31,670 bases of DNA, taken from positions 1-31,670 of the forward strand of contig JBDUDK010000059.1 in the NCBI GenBank assembly GCA_040002995.1, given 5' to 3'. The stretch is from JBDUDK01 sp040002995 (GTDB lineage Bacteria > Actinomycetota > Acidimicrobiia > Acidimicrobiales > Ilumatobacteraceae). The notes beneath the pieces were generated by a model. The model had not been told where the DNA came from and searched no databases. It saw nothing but the letters and a program-made list of their open reading frames with translations. A program made the position numbers and the translations under genes. How positions within the stretch are numbered: the stretch's first letter is position 1; each line of letters opens with the position of its first letter. Below, one piece after another: positions 8,602-16,944 of the stretch.

Positions 8602-9765
8602 GTGACGCGCATCCGAGACATCGAGCATCGCACGGTCGACCGCGACGAGAACGAGAAGCACTGCTTCAACCAGGCGAGCGTACGAGTTCTGCATAACGGC
8701 GACGTCGTCGCCGTCTACAACGAAGAGCGATTCCCGATCCACCACGACAGCGGGCAGACGATCTTCCTGCGCTCAAGCGACGGAGGCGAGAGCTGGGGCG
8801 AACGCACCGTCGTGCTGCCCTTCGATGAGACCACGGGCAACTGGGACTGCGGCATCGCCGAGCTGGCCGACGGGACGTTGCTGGTCAACTTCACGATGGC
8901 GGGGTACTTCAAGCGCGGGATCAAGCCAGAGCAGCCATCGTGGGCGCGCGAGCCGATGACCGAGGAATGGGGCGACTGGACGTGGAGTTACCGACTCATG
9001 AGCTGGCTCGGCACGTACGTGGTGCGCTCCGACGACGGTGGTCGTACCTGGTCGCAGCCGTACCCGGTGAACGCGCGGCCCCTCAAGCACGCCGGCTGCC
9101 GAGTCGGCTGCTGGCCCATGCCCACGGGCGAAATCCTCATGGGCGTCTACGGCCGGATCCACGGCTACGGCGAGGAGGGCGAAGGCGAGTCGACGCGAGC
9201 AACGCTGCTTCGATCCGATGACAACGGCTTCAACTGGGAGTACTTCTCGACCATGGCGTACGACGCGGCGAGCATCATCGACTACGAAGAGCCGGCGATC
9301 GCCACGCTCGCCGACGGCCGGCTCGTCGGGATCATGCGCACGCAGGTCAACCCGAGTGGCGATTCCAAGAACATGGCGGTGGTTGTTTCCGACGATCAGG
9401 GCTTTTCCTGGTCGGCTCCGCGGTTCACGAACATCTGGGGCTATCCCGCCGAGATCGTGCCGCTTCCCGACGGCCGCTACGTGATGGTGTACGGCTATCG
9501 CCGCCCGCCCTACGGCGTGCGCGGCTGTGTCTCCGAAGACGGTTTGCATTGGGACATCGCGAACGAGTTCACGATTCGCGAGGGCGGTGTACCAATCGGC
9601 CACAAGCGCATCGACAACGCCAACCCGGGGGTGTTCCAACACATCGGCTACCCCAGCGCAGGCCTCCTACCCGACGGGCGCATCCTGTGCCTGTACCACG
9701 AGTGGGACACCGCCGACCGCCCGTTGCAGTACGTGCTGAGCACGCATTTTCGGGTCGAGGACTGA
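8602..9765 (+). CDS. Sialidase-fold (Asp-box beta-propeller) protein, cytosolic
   Basis: A 387-aa protein with at least five Asp-box-like repeats: SSDGGESW (58-65), SDDGGRTW (143-150), SDDNGFNW (205-212), SDDQGFSW (263-270) and a weaker SEDGLHW (311-317). Their regular spacing of about 55-85 residues indicates a six-bladed sialidase-type propeller. Databases would likely call it exo-alpha-sialidase. However, the N-terminal RIP arginine motif of true sialidases is absent (the place reads FNQASVRVL) and there is no signal peptide, so action on an extracellular sialoside is unlikely. It sits between a dehydrogenase and an RraA-like aldolase with gaps of 2-3 bp, so it should act on an imported carbohydrate or an intermediate. 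GTG start; the reaction is unknown. Confidence 0.8.
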   Translation: MTRIRDIEHRTVDRDENEKHCFNQASVRVLHNGDVVAVYNEERFPIHHDSGQTIFLRSSDGGESWGERTVVLPFDETTGNWDCGIAELADGTLLVNFTMAGYFKRGIKPEQPSWAREPMTEEWGDWTWSYRLMSWLGTYVVRSDDGGRTWSQPYPVNARPLKHAGCRVGCWPMPTGEILMGVYGRIHGYGEEGEGESTRATLLRSDDNGFNWEYFSTMAYDAASIIDYEEPAIATLADGRLVGIMRTQVNPSGDSKNMAVVVSDDQGFSWSAPRFTNIWGYPAEIVPLPDGRYVMVYGYRRPPYGVRGCVSEDGLHWDIANEFTIREGGVPIGHKRIDNANPGVFQHIGYPSAGLLPDGRILCLYHEWDTADRPLQYVLSTHFRVED

Positions 9766-9768
9766 CCG

Positions 9769-10497
9769 ATGGGGAACTCGCCGTCTCTCGACATTCTCCG
9801 CACGTCGTCGGTACCGACGCTGGCCAACGCGATCGAGCTGTTCGGCGTCGTACCCGCGAACCAGGGCTTCACGACGCGTCCGCTCATGTGCCATTTCCCC
9901 GAGCTGGGCATGCTGGTAGGGCGGGCGGTCACGCTGCGCTGCAGCACGAACCAACCCGAAGGCATGGCCCCCACACCGCTCGAGGAGCCGAGCTACTGGC
10001 GCTACCTCGAGGGATGTCCCGATCCAACCGTCGTCGTCGTCGAGGATCTCGACGATCCCCCCGGCGGTGCCATGTGGGGTGAATGGAACTCCAACGTCCA
10101 CAAGGCGCTCGGGTGCGTGGGCACCATCACGCAGGGGGCTGTTCGCGATCTCGACGCGGTGGCCCGGCTCGACTTCCACTTCTTCTCCACCACCGTGTCG
10201 GTTGCCCACGGGTACGGACGCTTTATCGACTGGGGCAGTCCCGTTTCGGTCGCCGGTCTCACCGTGTTGACCGGTGACCTCTTGGTCGCCGACCGTCACG
10301 GCGTGCTGCGGATACCACCCGAGGTCAACCTGCGCCACCTCATCGAAGTGGCCAACGAGATCGATGCCCTCGAGTCCGAGATTTTCGAGCTGTGCCAGAG
10401 CGACCACTTCAGTGTCGACGCGCTGGCCGAAATGTCGCGCTCCGTGCGCGAACGGTGGCCCCGTCCGGGAGGCCGCGAAGCGCCAACCGCGGTCTAA
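9769..10497 (+). CDS. RraA / HMG-CHA aldolase family protein
   Basis: A 242-aa protein of the RraA fold. It shows the family's central motif GCVGTITQGAVRDLDAV (about 115-131), with the Arg-Asp pair (126-127) that binds pyruvate carboxylate and positions the divalent metal in 4-hydroxy-4-methyl-2-oxoglutarate aldolases. It also has the later GDLLVADRHGVLRIP block (169-183). The usual TDG before AVRD is TQG here. Members are metal-dependent class II pyruvate aldolases or oxaloacetate decarboxylases; true RraA (RNase E inhibitor) is much shorter and proteobacterial. Placed 3 bp after the sialidase-fold gene and in the same locus as a sugar-acid dehydratase, it is most simply a retro-aldolase for a 2-keto-3-deoxy sugar acid or related keto acid. 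That role is inference. Confidence 0.85.
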   Translation: MGNSPSLDILRTSSVPTLANAIELFGVVPANQGFTTRPLMCHFPELGMLVGRAVTLRCSTNQPEGMAPTPLEEPSYWRYLEGCPDPTVVVVEDLDDPPGGAMWGEWNSNVHKALGCVGTITQGAVRDLDAVARLDFHFFSTTVSVAHGYGRFIDWGSPVSVAGLTVLTGDLLVADRHGVLRIPPEVNLRHLIEVANEIDALESEIFELCQSDHFSVDALAEMSRSVRERWPRPGGREAPTAV

Positions 10498-10520
10498 CTC
10501 AAGCCGCAAGAAGGGACCAT

Positions 10521-10548
10521 TTGCCGGTTGCCGTGGCGGTGCTATCTT
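10521..10548 (+). promoter_or_regulatory. Weak candidate promoter for the importer operon
   Basis: TTGCCG (10521-10526) and TATCTT (10543-10548) are separated by 16 bp, 76 bp upstream of the binding-protein start. The match is modest, and readthrough from the upstream aldolase gene is also possible. Confidence 0.3.
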
Positions 10549-10555
10549 CAACCAG

Positions 10556-10579
10556 ACGGCCGATATGCAACCGGGCCGT
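10556..10579. promoter_or_regulatory. Inverted repeat ACGGCC-N12-GGCCGT
   Basis: A perfect 6-bp inverted repeat just downstream of the candidate promoter and upstream of the importer operon, which ends in a TetR-family gene. It could be an operator; nothing else supports it. Confidence 0.25.
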
Positions 10580-10581
10580 TC

Positions 10582-10606
10582 CGCTGTCGCTCGGGGGGTG
10601 ACAGCG
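10582..10606. promoter_or_regulatory. Inverted repeat CGCTGTC-N11-GACAGCG before the binding-protein gene
   Basis: A perfect 7-bp inverted repeat with an 11-bp spacer, ending 4 bp before the AGGAAGGG ribosome-binding site. It could be an operator for the TetR regulator encoded at the end of this operon, or an mRNA hairpin near the RBS. Confidence 0.35.
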
Positions 10607-10623
10607 AACAGGAAGGGATGGCT

Positions 10624-12363
10624 GTGAGCGACGAACGCGATCGCCTGGATCTCGATGCCCTGGCGCTGGAATGGACACGGAGGCGCTTCTTGCGCAACGC
10701 CGCGTGGGCCTTTGGCGCCCTCGGTATCGCGAGTCCGATCCTCAGTGCGTGTGGCAGTTCCAAGAAGAGCGGTGCAACAAACACCACCGCGGCGTCAGGC
10801 GTGTCGACCACGGTGGCGAACGGTGGAAAGACCGTGAAGATCCGCATTCCAATGGAAGAGCCCGGCTTCGCATCGCCGGGCGTGCAGGCCGACCTGGGCA
10901 GCTCATTCCTCGGCCACGTGTGCAGCAGCGGACTCTGGGTGTTCGACAAGGATCGTAAGGTCATCCCCGGCGATGTCGGTACGTACACGCCGTCGTCCGA
11001 TCTGAAGACGCACACGATCAAACTCCGGCCCGACCTGAAATGGTCAGACGGCACGCCTTACGACGCCACGACCTACGAGTGGTCGATGCAGTTCATGGCC
11101 AAGACCTTCAACTCTTTGGCCGACCGCTGGCTGAAGGGCGCCGGCGACATCATGGATGGCAAGACGAAGGACTACACCACGATCGCCTGGCACGCCGATC
11201 CCAAGGATGCCAGCACGCTCATCATCGAGACGATCTTCCCCGTGAGCTTCTTCGAGATCTGGGCGGGCGGCCGGCCGAACTTCTTCGTCCAACCCAAGCA
11301 CAACATCGAAAAGTACGGCGACAAGGACTACGCGACGTTCCCACATACGGCGCACAACGGTCCGTACATGATCGGTGAGTGGAACCACAATACGAGTCTG
11401 AAGCTTGTTCGGAACCCGTACTACACGGGACCCCCTGCCACTCCCGATGAGATCGATCTCACCATATTCACGTCGGCGCAGGATGCCGATGCGTTCAACG
11501 CGTTTCTCGGTGACCAGCTCGATGTCGCTGTCACGCCGATCGCCAATATGAAGACGCTGAACGATGACAGCAAGCTCAAGGACAACAGCAGCACGCAGAC
11601 GTACGCCGACGTGGCCTTCGTCCTGCTCAACTGCAACAAGAAGCCCTTCGATGACGTACGCGTCCGCCAGGCCCTTTATATGGCCATCGATCGTGACTCT
11701 CTCGTAAAGGATGTACTCCAAGGTCGGGGCGATCCCGCCTATGGCGTGCTGTCGCCACCGATGAAGGCCGGCTACAACAAAGACGCGCGTCCTTTCCCGG
11801 AGGTCAGCGTGGCCAAGGCGAAGTCGCTCCTCTCGGACGCCGGCTTCCCGGACGGTAAGGGCTTCCCGGACATCAAGTACATCGGATACAACAACGGCGA
11901 CGCCACGTTGGTGGCCCAGTACGTTCAGGACCAGTGGAAGAAGAACCTGGGCGTCACGATGACGATCCAGTCACTCGATCCCGGCAGCTGGTTTGGCGCG
12001 GTCATCGCCGTCGACCCCGCCTCCGACTGGGGTGACGCGTCGGACGCGTTCTGGCCGTCGGACTATCCCGAACCCAGCGAGATCGTCGGCCAGCTCTTCG
12101 ACCACGGCGGCGTGGCCGTGTACCACCACCACTGGGAGAAGTCCGCCGAACTCGAAACGCTGCAGGAGCAGGCGCTGTTCGCTCCCGACCCCGCCACGCG
12201 ATCCAAGCTGCTCACTGACTACGACATGAAGGTGGCCTCAGAGGTGCCGCTCATCCCTCTGTACTTCCCTCGCCAGATTCAAGTGCACAAGCCCAACATC
12301 GCGGGCGGCTTCTACTTCTACGGCACCGACTTCTACCAGGTGCGTTACCTCAACGCGACGTAG
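10624..12363 (+). CDS. Family 5 (Dpp/Opp-type) solute-binding lipoprotein, Tat-exported
   Basis: A 579-aa extracytoplasmic binding protein of the peptide/nickel/oligosaccharide SBP_bac_5 family. The N-terminus has a twin-arginine motif TRRRFLR (18-24), a hydrophobic stretch and lipobox LSAC with lipidated Cys near 43, followed by a Ser/Thr/Ala-rich tether. The mature part shows family features such as LRPDLKWSDGTPY, DVRVRQALYMAIDRD and a C-terminal region near VASEVPLIPLYF. The start was set by the RBS: AGGAAGGG ends 6 nt before GTG 10624, whereas the in-frame ATG 10618 abuts it. It delivers ligand to the two permeases that follow. Cluster 5 proteins bind peptides but also oligosaccharides and opines, so the surrounding sugar enzymes make a carbohydrate ligand plausible. 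Confidence 0.9.
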   Translation: MSDERDRLDLDALALEWTRRRFLRNAAWAFGALGIASPILSACGSSKKSGATNTTAASGVSTTVANGGKTVKIRIPMEEPGFASPGVQADLGSSFLGHVCSSGLWVFDKDRKVIPGDVGTYTPSSDLKTHTIKLRPDLKWSDGTPYDATTYEWSMQFMAKTFNSLADRWLKGAGDIMDGKTKDYTTIAWHADPKDASTLIIETIFPVSFFEIWAGGRPNFFVQPKHNIEKYGDKDYATFPHTAHNGPYMIGEWNHNTSLKLVRNPYYTGPPATPDEIDLTIFTSAQDADAFNAFLGDQLDVAVTPIANMKTLNDDSKLKDNSSTQTYADVAFVLLNCNKKPFDDVRVRQALYMAIDRDSLVKDVLQGRGDPAYGVLSPPMKAGYNKDARPFPEVSVAKAKSLLSDAGFPDGKGFPDIKYIGYNNGDATLVAQYVQDQWKKNLGVTMTIQSLDPGSWFGAVIAVDPASDWGDASDAFWPSDYPEPSEIVGQLFDHGGVAVYHHHWEKSAELETLQEQALFAPDPATRSKLLTDYDMKVASEVPLIPLYFPRQIQVHKPNIAGGFYFYGTDFYQVRYLNAT

Positions 12364-12366
12364 CCC

Positions 12367-13296
12367 GTGGTCCGCCTGATCGTTCGCCGGATCTTGCGGC
12401 TGATCCCGGTGCTGCTGGTCGTCTACTCGATCACATTCGGACTCTTCAAGCTCACTCCAGGCAGCCCATTCCAGCTCGGCACGCGGCCGCTTCCACCCGA
12501 CACGATCAAGGCGGTCGAGAAGCAATACGGCCTCGACAAGCCGTGGTACGAGCAGTACGTCTCGTACCTCGGAAAGGCCGTACACGGCGACTTCGGGCCG
12601 TCGTACACCAAGCGGGGGCAGAGTGTCCGCGATGTCATCGGTCCCGCCATCCCCATCACGCTCCAACTCTCCATCGCGGCGTTTCTCATTGGGCCGACGA
12701 TCGGGATCGCGCTTGGCCTGCTCGGCGCGGTGAGACGAAACACCTGGCTCGACTACCTCTCATCGGGCGTTGCCACCCTCGGCGTCTCCATACCCGGCTA
12801 CGTCGCGGTATCGGCCCTGATCGTCATCTTCGGCGTCACCCTGCGATGGTTGCCGGTGCAGGGATGGCACGGGATCTTCAGCGTGTCGGCGATCATTCCC
12901 GTGCTGGCGCTCGCGCTCGAACCGCTCGCGGTGTTCGCCCGTTTCACGCGTTCTTCCGCGCTCGAGGTACTGGGGAGCGACTTCATTCGCACGTCGCGTG
13001 CGCGCGGGTTGCGAGAACGCACGGTCATTCTGCGTCACGTCATGAAGAACGCACTGATCCCGGTCCTCACCGTCGGTGGGCTCGAGTTCGCGGGACTCAT
13101 CGGTGGTTCCTTCTTCGTGGAGACGATTGCCAACGTTCCCGGACTCGGGCGGGCGACGGTGGTTGCCCTCATCGGCCGTGACTTTCCCGTGATCATGGCG
13201 ACGGTATTGATCGCCGCGCTCGCCATCGTCGTGGTGAACCTGTTGGTCGACCTCATTTATCTCGTCGTCGATCCTCGCGTCGAGGTGAGTGCGTGA
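12367..13296 (+). CDS. DppB/OppB-type ABC transporter permease
   Basis: A 309-aa inner-membrane permease starting at GTG, 3 bp after the binding-protein stop. The first helix is RILRLIPVLLVVYSITFGL, the usual DppB N-terminus, followed by the family's PGSPF and the periplasmic region GDFGPSY. The cytoplasmic EAA loop reads SRARGLRERTVILRHVMKNA, followed by GGSFFVETIANVPGLGR, a strong DppB signature. It partners with the next permease and the two ATPases in one operon. Confidence 0.93.
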   Translation: MVRLIVRRILRLIPVLLVVYSITFGLFKLTPGSPFQLGTRPLPPDTIKAVEKQYGLDKPWYEQYVSYLGKAVHGDFGPSYTKRGQSVRDVIGPAIPITLQLSIAAFLIGPTIGIALGLLGAVRRNTWLDYLSSGVATLGVSIPGYVAVSALIVIFGVTLRWLPVQGWHGIFSVSAIIPVLALALEPLAVFARFTRSSALEVLGSDFIRTSRARGLRERTVILRHVMKNALIPVLTVGGLEFAGLIGGSFFVETIANVPGLGRATVVALIGRDFPVIMATVLIAALAIVVVNLLVDLIYLVVDPRVEVSA

Positions 13297-13309
13297 TGCG
13301 GGGAGTGCC

Positions 13310-14263
13310 ATGACAACGCTGTTGGGGCAGGGGCTGCCGTCGGATGCCTTCGACCTTGCTCATACCTCATTTGGGCGGGACGCCTGGCGGCGGCTCCTCC
13401 GCAACCGGGCCGCCGTCGCCAGCTTGGTCTTCATCGGGATCCTGATCGTCCTGGCGGTGTTCGCTCCGCTGATAACGAGCCGCTCCTACTCGGTGCAGGA
13501 TCCGGCCAACAGCTTCCGGCCACCGGGACACGGCAGTCTCCTCGGTACCGACGCGCTCGGGCGCGATGTATGGAGCCGGCTGGTCTACGGCGCCCGCATC
13601 TCTTTGACGGTGGCCTTTTTCGCCGAGATCATTCAGCTACTGATTGGTGTTCCCGTCGGATTGATCGCCGGGTTCTTCGGCGGCCGGGTGGATTCCTGGC
13701 TGATGCGGGCGGTCGACACCTTGTTCGCCTTTCCGCTCTACCTGTTTGTGATCGTCATGGCCACCTTCATCAAGGTGCGGGCGACGACGGCGGGGGTCGG
13801 AGGCTGGGTCACGAGCATCGACAAGCTCACCGCGGGCCTGTTCGGCGTGCTGATCGCGTTGTCATTGGTGCTCTGGCTGGTGCCGGCCCGCCTCACTCGT
13901 GGGGTCGTGTTGTCGGTGGTGAAGCAGGACTATGTGCGAGCTGCCCGCGCCATGGGCGCCACCCGCCGCCGCATCATCATCCGCCACATCCTGCCGAACT
14001 CGCTGGCGCCGATCATCATCTCGGCGACGTTCGGGGTCCCGATCGCGATACTTATCGAGGCGGGTGTGTCGTTTCTGGGGCTCGGCGTCAATCCCCCCAA
14101 GCCATCGTGGGGCCTCATGATCTCCGACGGTTCCAAGGCGATCGTGTCGTCGCCCTACCTCGTGATCGCGCCCTCCGTGGCTCTCGTGCTGACGATGCTC
14201 GCGTTCACCTATCTCGGTGACGGCTTGCGCGACGCACTCGATCCGACGACGAAGCACACCTGA
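13310..14263 (+). CDS. DppC/OppC-type ABC transporter permease
   Basis: A 317-aa permease. The N-terminal DppC motif is present (RRLLRNRAAVASLVFIG), then GTDALGRDVWSRLVYGARIS, which is nearly diagnostic for DppC. The EAA loop is ARAMGATRRRIIIRHILPN, followed by EAGVSFLGLGVNPPKPSWG. ATG 13310 was chosen because GGGGAG lies 4 nt upstream; an in-frame ATG at 13289 would overlap the previous gene by 8 bp. Five to six membrane helices are visible. It forms the translocation pore with the DppB-like subunit. Confidence 0.92.
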   Translation: MTTLLGQGLPSDAFDLAHTSFGRDAWRRLLRNRAAVASLVFIGILIVLAVFAPLITSRSYSVQDPANSFRPPGHGSLLGTDALGRDVWSRLVYGARISLTVAFFAEIIQLLIGVPVGLIAGFFGGRVDSWLMRAVDTLFAFPLYLFVIVMATFIKVRATTAGVGGWVTSIDKLTAGLFGVLIALSLVLWLVPARLTRGVVLSVVKQDYVRAARAMGATRRRIIIRHILPNSLAPIIISATFGVPIAILIEAGVSFLGLGVNPPKPSWGLMISDGSKAIVSSPYLVIAPSVALVLTMLAFTYLGDGLRDALDPTTKHT

Positions 14264-14278
14264 GCCGGACCGCACGCG

Positions 14279-15259
14279 ATGACCGACACCCTCCTCGAGA
14301 TCGAAGATCTCCACGTCGATTTTCAAGTCGACCGGGCGATCGTGCGGGCGGTCGATGGTCTTTCCCTGAGCGTGGCAGCGGGCGAAAGGGTAGGCATCGT
14401 CGGAGAGTCAGGCTCCGGAAAGTCGGCGACGGCCCTCAGCGTGATGCGGCTGATCGAAAAGCCGGGAACGGTGCGCGCGAAGGTGATGCGTTTTCACGGT
14501 ACCGATCTCCTGACTCTCAGCCGTCGTCAACTTGATGACGTACGGGGCGCCGGTATTGCCATGGTCTTCCAGGACCCACTGACCGCGCTCGACCCCGTCT
14601 TCACCGTGGGTCAGCAGATCGTCGAGGTCATCCATCGTCATCAACCCGACGTGACGAAGACGGAGGCGCGATCGAGGGCGAAGCGCCTCCTCGTCGAGGT
14701 CGGCCTTCCCGATCCCGACCGTTGCCTTCGTTCCTACGCTCACCAACTGTCCGGTGGCATCCGCCAACGCTCGATGATCGCATCCGCGCTGGCGGCGGAT
14801 CCGCTCCTCCTGATCGCCGACGAGCCCACGACGGCGCTCGACGTCACGGTGCAGGCCCAGATCATCGACCTTCTCGCGCGCCTGGCCGACGAGCGAGGGA
14901 TGGCGGTGATCCTCATCACCCACGATCTCGGTGTGCTCGCCGGGTTCACGCAACGCGTCGTGGTGATGTACGCGGGCCGCGCCGTCGAGGTCGCCGATGT
15001 GCAGAGTCTTTTTCGAAACCCCCGCCACCCGTACACGGTCGCACTCCTCGGCTCGGTGACGAGACTCGATCGTCCTCTCGAGCGAGATCTTCCGGCCATC
15101 CCCGGTGCTCCTCCGAACCTCGCTCGGCTCCCGCCCGGGTGTCCGTTTGCGCCGCGGTGTGCCTACGCGCAGGACGATTGCCGGGTAGACCGGCCCGAGT
15201 TGCGACCGGTCGGACGGAGCGTTGTGGCCTGCCACCATCCGATGGGTGACGGGAGCTGA
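14279..15259 (+). CDS. DppD/OppD-type ABC transporter ATPase
   Basis: A 326-aa ATPase with Walker A GESGSGKS (41-48), signature LSGGIRQRSMIASAL, Walker B LLIADEPTTALDV and H-loop LITHDLGV. The C-terminal oligopeptide-transporter extension carries GCPFAPRCAYAQDDC, a Cys-containing motif of the DppD/OppD family that often holds an Fe-S cluster or metal. The signature has Ile where Met is usual (SGGMRQR), a minor change. It starts 15 bp after the DppC-like gene and ends 1 bp before the next ATPase. Confidence 0.93.
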   Translation: MTDTLLEIEDLHVDFQVDRAIVRAVDGLSLSVAAGERVGIVGESGSGKSATALSVMRLIEKPGTVRAKVMRFHGTDLLTLSRRQLDDVRGAGIAMVFQDPLTALDPVFTVGQQIVEVIHRHQPDVTKTEARSRAKRLLVEVGLPDPDRCLRSYAHQLSGGIRQRSMIASALAADPLLLIADEPTTALDVTVQAQIIDLLARLADERGMAVILITHDLGVLAGFTQRVVVMYAGRAVEVADVQSLFRNPRHPYTVALLGSVTRLDRPLERDLPAIPGAPPNLARLPPGCPFAPRCAYAQDDCRVDRPELRPVGRSVVACHHPMGDGS

Positions 15260-15260
15260 C

Positions 15261-16301
15261 ATGGCTCTCGTCGAAGTAAGCCATCTCGTGAAGCACTTCT
15301 CCCTTCACCGACCAACGCTGTTCAACCGCGAGGTGCCGGTCGTCAAGGCGGTCGACGACGTGTCCTTCACGATCGAGCGAGGCGAGACACTTGGGCTCGT
15401 CGGCGAATCGGGGTGCGGGAAGAGCACGACCGCGCTCTGCACGCTGGGGCTGGAGCAACCGACCGCGGGCACCATTCTCTTCGACGGCAAGCCGCTCGTC
15501 GATGCGACCCCCGACGATCTTCGCAACTTCCGGCGGCGCACCCAGATCATCTTCCAGGATCCGTTCAGCTCGCTCAACCCGCGCATGACGGTTGGCACCA
15601 TCGTGCGCGAGCCGCTCGACATACAACGGCAGGGGGGAAAGCGGGACCGCGACCGCCTCGTCGTTGAACTCCTGGAGCGGGTCGGTCTGGGCGGCGAGCA
15701 CGTCAACCGTTACCCGCATCAGTTCTCCGGAGGGCAGCGCCAGCGGATCGGCATCGCCCGCGCCTTAGCCCTCGATCCGGAGTTCGTGGTGTGCGACGAA
15801 CCCGTGTCGGCGCTCGACGTCAGCGTGCAGGCCCAGGTTGTCAATCTGCTGGCCAGTCTGCAGCGCGAGTTGGGACTGGCCTACCTCTTCATCGCCCACG
15901 ATCTGTCCGTCGTTCGTCAACTCGCGCACCGTGTCGGCGTCATGTACCTCGGTGCGCTCGTTGAACTGGCGAGTCGTGACGAGCTCTACGCCAGCCCCCG
16001 GCATCCCTATACCGTCGCGCTGCTCTCGTCGGTGCCCGTGCCCGATCCCGATGCTCAGGCCGGCCGCAAGCGGATCGTGTTACAGGGTGAGCCTCCGAGC
16101 CCCGTCAATCCTCCGTCGGGATGTCGCTTCCGAACGCGGTGCTGGAAGGCCGAACCGCGCTGCGAGGCCGAGCGCCCCGTTCTGCGCGATCTGGGGTCGG
16201 GTCATCTCGTCGCGTGTCATTTCCCCGAACCGGCGGGTCAGCTGCCGGTTGTTGTCGCGACCGAGGAGGCGATGCCTGGTGCCCAAGATCGTCGACCATG
16301 A
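15261..16301 (+). CDS. DppF/OppF-type ABC transporter ATPase
   Basis: A 346-aa ATPase that completes the importer. It has Walker A GESGCGKST, Q-loop QIIFQDPFSSLNPRMTV, signature FSGGQRQRIGIARAL, Walker B FVVCDEPVSALDV and H-loop FIAHDLSVV. The C-terminal extension has SGCRFRTRCWKAEPRC, the DppF-type Cys motif. ATG 15261 directly follows the DppD-like stop (1-bp gap) with GGGAG 5 nt upstream. Its 3' end overlaps the TetR gene by 23 bp. Confidence 0.93.
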   Translation: MALVEVSHLVKHFSLHRPTLFNREVPVVKAVDDVSFTIERGETLGLVGESGCGKSTTALCTLGLEQPTAGTILFDGKPLVDATPDDLRNFRRRTQIIFQDPFSSLNPRMTVGTIVREPLDIQRQGGKRDRDRLVVELLERVGLGGEHVNRYPHQFSGGQRQRIGIARALALDPEFVVCDEPVSALDVSVQAQVVNLLASLQRELGLAYLFIAHDLSVVRQLAHRVGVMYLGALVELASRDELYASPRHPYTVALLSSVPVPDPDAQAGRKRIVLQGEPPSPVNPPSGCRFRTRCWKAEPRCEAERPVLRDLGSGHLVACHFPEPAGQLPVVVATEEAMPGAQDRRP

Positions 16302-16944
16302 GGCTCGACGAGCCGAGGTGCTCGAAGCCACCTGGCGGGTCATCGCCCGGCTGGGCATCGAGCAGACCACGACGCGCGAGATCGCCAAGGAGGCGCGTTG
16401 TTCCACCGGCGTTCTGGCGCACTACTTCCGCAACAAAGACGAGATCCTGCGGCTCGCGCTTGACCACGCGCATTCCCTAGTCCGCGATCGAATACGAGTG
16501 CTGATGGACCGCGCTACGGGAGTAACAGTTCTGCGCGCCGTGCTGGGGGAGTCCCTTCCGCTCGACGAGCCCCGTCAGTTGGAGCTCACATTGGAGGTGA
16601 GTTTCTGGGCTCGCGCCGTGGTGCAGACCCGTCTCCGACCGAGTCAGCATGCCGACTACGACCGCTGGCAAGCCATCGTGAAGACACTGGTCGAGGAGGC
16701 CAAGGCCCTGGGTGAGTTTCCGGCGGGCCTCGATGCCGATGCCGCCGCGACGCAGTTGGTCACGTTCGTCGACGGGTTGGGTGTCGATGCGCTGTTGTAT
16801 CCAGAGCGCTTTCCACCTGCAGCTGTTCACTCGCTGCTGGATCGACAACTCCGGATGTTGGGCGCGGCGCTTCCGAGCCGCCGGCTGCGACGAACGAGCC
16901 GCGGTCGGGAACTCAGCCGGCCGTCACGTACTCTCTCGTCCTGA
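16279..16944 (+). CDS. TetR/AcrR-family transcriptional regulator
   Basis: A 221-aa regulator with an N-terminal TetR helix-turn-helix: IEQTTTREIAKEA then CSTGVLAHYFRNKDEIL (residues about 27-58). The ligand-binding C-terminal half resembles the BetI-like group. GTG 16279 was selected: GAGGAGG lies about 9 nt upstream, and the position fits the family's usual start 20-25 residues before the HTH. The gene lies inside the end of the dppF-like gene (23-bp overlap) and so belongs to the importer operon. It is therefore a good candidate for feedback regulator of the uptake and catabolic genes, with the ligand likely the substrate or an intermediate. Its stop overlaps the convergent oxidoreductase gene by 21 bp. 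Confidence 0.88.
   Translation: MPKIVDHEARRAEVLEATWRVIARLGIEQTTTREIAKEARCSTGVLAHYFRNKDEILRLALDHAHSLVRDRIRVLMDRATGVTVLRAVLGESLPLDEPRQLELTLEVSFWARAVVQTRLRPSQHADYDRWQAIVKTLVEEAKALGEFPAGLDADAAATQLVTFVDGLGVDALLYPERFPPAAVHSLLDRQLRMLGAALPSRRLRRTSRGRELSRPSRTLSS

Noticed and set aside
8773..9642. 289-codon minus-strand frame opposite the sialidase-fold gene
   Set aside because: Val/Arg/His-rich shadow of a gene supported by Asp-box motifs; no RBS or homology pattern.
14408..15262. 284-codon minus-strand frame opposite the DppD-like gene
   Set aside because: Antisense of a gene with full Walker motifs; composition typical of a shadow frame.
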